In this document: positions 61,229 through 63,372 of the stretch, one piece after another | How the letters are laid out: the number at the start of each line of letters is the position of its first letter | Numbering within the stretch: the first letter of the stretch is position 1 | Source of the DNA: Variovorax sp. E3 | GTDB lineage: Bacteria > Pseudomonadota > Gammaproteobacteria > Burkholderiales > Burkholderiaceae_C | Length of the DNA: 63,372 nucleotides | Reading direction: 5' to 3' | Assembly: GCF_016082275.1 (NCBI RefSeq) | Contig: NZ_MOWM01000026.1 | Span: 1 to 63,372, forward strand | Made by a program: the position numbers and the translations under genes | The notes under the pieces: model-generated | Database searches by the model: none | What the model was told of the DNA's origin: nothing | Seen by the model: the letters and a program-made list of their open reading frames with translations, nothing else

Positions 61229-61302
61229 GGCGCGATAGCAAAGCGGTTATGCAACGGATTGCAAATCCGTCTAGCCCGGTTCGACTCCGGGTCGCGCCTC
61301 CA
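61229..61302 (+). tRNA. tRNA-Cys (anticodon GCA)
   Basis: 74 bases with CCA. Acceptor GGCGCGA / TCGCGCC, short D arm, anticodon GCA at 61261-61263, T arm CCGGTTCGACTCCGG. Confidence 0.96.
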
Positions 61303-61330
61303 CTAATATCTTGTGAGATTAACAAGTTAG

Positions 61331-61357
61331 ACGCCCCGGACACTCCGGGGCGTTTTT
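61331..61357 (+). terminator. Intrinsic terminator after tRNA-Cys
   Basis: ACGCCCCGGA-CAC-TCCGGGGCGT followed by TTTTT. Confidence 0.92.
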
Positions 61358-61482
61358 GTTTCTGGCTTCACTTCAGCTCGTTTTGGCTTGGCTGCTGCCC
61401 TGTTTCAGTAGCGTTGCGAACGGGCAGCGGATCGGTTTGTCCGTCAAGTCCAGTAACATTTGTGCTCCAACCGGAGCCCGAT

Positions 61483-61804
61483 TTGTCCTCTTTCCTGAAG
61501 CGCGAAAACAAGTTCCAGCTCCGCGTCACGCACCGCTTCATGTCGAAGCCTTTCTTCCATGCCTTCGAGGACAAGGTGGAGGCCAATAACTACGTGGCCA
61601 CCCGTCGACGGACGGCTGGCTTGTGGAATCGTCCCATTTGAGCTTTTCGAAACCAAGAAGATCGCCGGCCCTGCGTCACCGTTGTTGATCGAGGTCATGT
61701 GCGCCTACGAGAAGGATCCCAACACGCGGGTAATTATGGACATCCGGACTGGCGCTCACGAGCCGCTTCGCAAGCGTTGGCGGGCAATCTTGGCAGCGTC
61801 ATAG
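61483..61804 (+). pseudogene. Probable tyrosine-recombinase (integrase) N-terminal remnant
   Basis: One frame reads SSFLKRENKFQLRVTHRFMSKPFFHAFEDKVEANNYVAT; the next frame continues RLACGIVPFELFETKKIAGPASPLLIEVM. The pattern (Lys/Arg-rich start, short strands ending in a Phe-rich turn, then a helix) resembles the arm-type DNA-binding domain at the start of integrases, but no catalytic domain follows. The frame change here is +1, unlike the -1 losses elsewhere. It lies 180 bases downstream of tRNA-Cys, where integrases commonly sit. The 61358-61482 stretch before it, and 61805-62020 after it, contain nothing else I can identify. Confidence 0.45.
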
Positions 61805-62020
61805 CAAAGGTATGGACGCCCCCGATGACGGCGCTTTAATACCAAAGAGGAAGTATCACCACCACTTGATCCGAACGCGGCGCCTATCTAGCGACCATGA
61901 GATCGGTCGGAAGACCTAACCGTATTTGCGATATTGATGTATCGCCTTTAAACGATTATTCTCCGCGCGCCCGGCCATCAAGGCGAGAGGTATATCAACA
62001 ACTACGCTCGGAGGGAGCAC

Positions 62021-63108
62021 ATGCGATTTGCACAATGGGGTGTGATTCTTTGTTTGGTCGCTGGATTGGAGGCTTGCGGTGGTGGGGGGGCGGGGGTGGG
62101 CGGAGGAGGAATCCCTATTGGAGTGGCCATCGCACCCATCGCGCCAGCGACGACACCCAACACGGGAAGCTCTGAGCCCCCGCCTTCGGATCAGGGCCCG
62201 GTTACTCAAGTAGATCCAAGCCCATCGAAGCCCGAGTTCCTTTCGCTGCCATCCAAGGCGCTCAATCGATCCTCTCCTTCCAGACTCAGAACCCTGCGCC
62301 TGGTACGACGCCACAGGCCAAGGTCATCTCGGGCATCCAAGGCTTTCTGGGCGAAGCGCTGGCCTACGACTCAGCCAATGACCGGCTATACGCCAGCAGC
62401 GGCCCCGATATTCTCGTGTTCGACAAGGCCAGCACGCTAAGCGGTGCAGTCCCACCGACCCGGACCATTCAGCCGAGCGGCACGGGCATCATGTTCTTTT
62501 CGAACGTCGCCTTCGACAAGGCGACGGACACGCTGTATCTCGCCGGCAGCGCGCAATACCAGGATGTGCTGGCCATCATCGGCAATGCAAGCACCGCGTC
62601 CGGCAGCGTGACGCCGAACCACCGCTACGCCGTCGCCAGCGGTTCGCGAGGCTTCACCATTGATACGCAACGAAAGTTGCTTTATGGATTGGGATCGACC
62701 GTTGCGGTGTTTGTCTTCGACCTGACTGGGCTGCAAGAAATGGTTGGCGCCAACCCCACCATCAATCAGGCTGTACGTGTCATGACCATTCCGGCACTTA
62801 ACGTCATGACAGGTCTCAGCATCGACCAGGCGCGCGATCGCCTCTACATTGCGGGCACTGGACAGTTGGGCGTCGTCGACGGCTCAAGCACGGCCGCGGG
62901 TAACACACTCATTCAGTCGTTCAACATTCCGGCGCACTCGGCCACATTTGATCCGTCGAACGATCGCCTGTATGTCGGAGCCGCAAATTCAGCCTACATC
63001 ATCAATAATGCAAGTGCACTGCACAGCGGCTCCACCCTTCCTGCCACCGTGGTGGTGGGCACCAACCCGCAGGTTAACTATTTCGTCGGCGGATTCGCAT
63101 TTCCTTGA
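62021..63108 (+). CDS. Putative lipoprotein with repeated beta-strand (propeller-like) motifs (apparent frameshift near 62240)
   Basis: About 362 residues. The signal RFAQWGVILCLVAGLEAC ends in a lipobox (LEAC) followed by a Gly-rich spacer. After a Pro/Ser linker the frame changes, and AAIQGAQSILSFQTQNPAPG leads into repeats: LAYDSANDRLYASS, VAFDKATDTLYLAGS, LSIDQARDRLYIAGT and ATFDPSNDRLYVGAA. The repeated D-x-x-x-D-x-L-Y is typical of beta-propeller blades. The span is 1088 bases, one short. GGAGGG precedes the ATG. It could be a cell-surface protein; function unknown. Lower-GC DNA than the rest of the window. Confidence 0.7.
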
Positions 63109-63229
63109 GCGTCGCCTTCGTGTGGTAGTGCGCGACCGCTTGGCGTACTCGGCGTCAGCGCGGCGGAAGTCGAGGCACTCGAACGCAAGCTCTGCTTTGT
63201 GGGATGCTGCCGGTCTCATAGACGCCGAC

Positions 63230-63372
63230 CTAAGCTTTTTGAGCTTTCTCGAACTGTATAGGGCTGACGTAGCCGAGCGTCGAGTGACGACGCGTCGGGT
63301 TGTAGAACCGCTCGATGTAGTCGAACACATCGGCGCGGGCCTGTTCCCTGGACCGGTACACCTTTCTGGCTG
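63230..63372 (-). mobile_element. IS3-family transposase (OrfB), C-terminal end, running off the window
   Basis: Read on the minus strand the final ~47 codons give SREQARADVFDYIERFYNP and RRHSTLGYVSPIQFEKAQ then a stop, the highly conserved end of IS3-type DDE transposases (rve domain). The element continues beyond 63372, so its other end and completeness cannot be judged. Confidence 0.88.

Noticed and set aside
61105..61641. Open frame covering tRNA-Gly, tRNA-Cys and two terminators
   Set aside because: It crosses two tRNA genes; only its last ~50 codons resemble a protein, which I annotate as an integrase remnant.
62080..62112. G-rich tract as phase-variation switch
   Set aside because: It encodes the Gly spacer after the lipobox, which is common in such lipoproteins; the longest run is only seven G and a frameshift elsewhere in this gene is better explained by sequence error.
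63109..63229. Further coding sequence next to the IS3 transposase end
   Set aside because: A short antisense stretch reads ELAFECLDFRRADAEYAKR, but it has no clear start, and it may be IS border or degraded DNA; too little to annotate.

Overview
The window looks like a chromosomal segment of a beta-proteobacterium of the Comamonadaceae, most likely Variovorax or a close relative. This is inferred from the very high GC, dense short operons with many ATGA overlaps, the tRNA-Leu/tig/clpP/clpX/lon block, a divergent tctDE/tctCBA locus, hpnCDE, and a BraC/Liv-type ABC transporter. No database search was possible.

Layout. 0-10.5 kb: housekeeping genes (end of a DUF349 protein, mtfA, lpxH, two cyclophilins, a TPR protein, cysS, a DNA glycosylase, accA, tilS, lysC, tRNA-Ser). 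10.6-16 kb: an orphan 7TM sensor kinase, a small c-type cytochrome, small envelope proteins, PPK2 and an S4-domain protein. 16-21.5 kb: a tripartite tricarboxylate transporter (tctCBA) with its divergent two-component system (tctDE). It carries two inverted copies of a ~95 bp dispersed repeat and a triple 11-bp repeat in the control region. 21.6-28.2 kb: a TetR/outer-membrane lipoprotein/adaptor/RND operon with a palindromic operator. 28.3-38 kb: a sigma-54 activator, two small genes, then a near-consensus -24/-12 promoter in front of a Liv-type binding protein, a secreted PHA depolymerase, LivGFHM and an alpha/beta hydrolase. 38-43 kb: small metabolic genes and hemH. 43-47 kb: an hpnC-hpnD-unknown-hpnE-small acidic gene operon. 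47-53.6 kb: kup and a second RND system behind a promoter carrying two palindromes. 53.7-61 kb: tRNA-Leu, a ~1.3 kb insert bounded by a copy of the tRNA 3' end, then tig-clpP-clpX-lon. 61-63.4 kb: tRNA-Gly, tRNA-Cys, a probable integrase remnant, a lipoprotein with repeated beta-strand motifs and the end of an IS3-type transposase, which looks like a decayed accessory region.

The most interesting unit is 28.3-38.0 kb. It reads as one system: a secreted enzyme cuts polyhydroxyalkanoate, a periplasmic binding protein and LivGFHM import the product, and a cytosolic hydrolase may finish it, with expression driven by a sigma-54 promoter and probably by the adjacent PAS-AAA-Fis activator. Second are the unknown gene built into the squalene (hpn) operon and the duplicated tRNA-Leu 3' end upstream of tig.

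Caution: about nineteen apparent frameshifts occur, including in tilS, and nearly all behave as loss of exactly one base. They most likely reflect sequencing or assembly error, so I annotate these genes as whole genes and mark the break.
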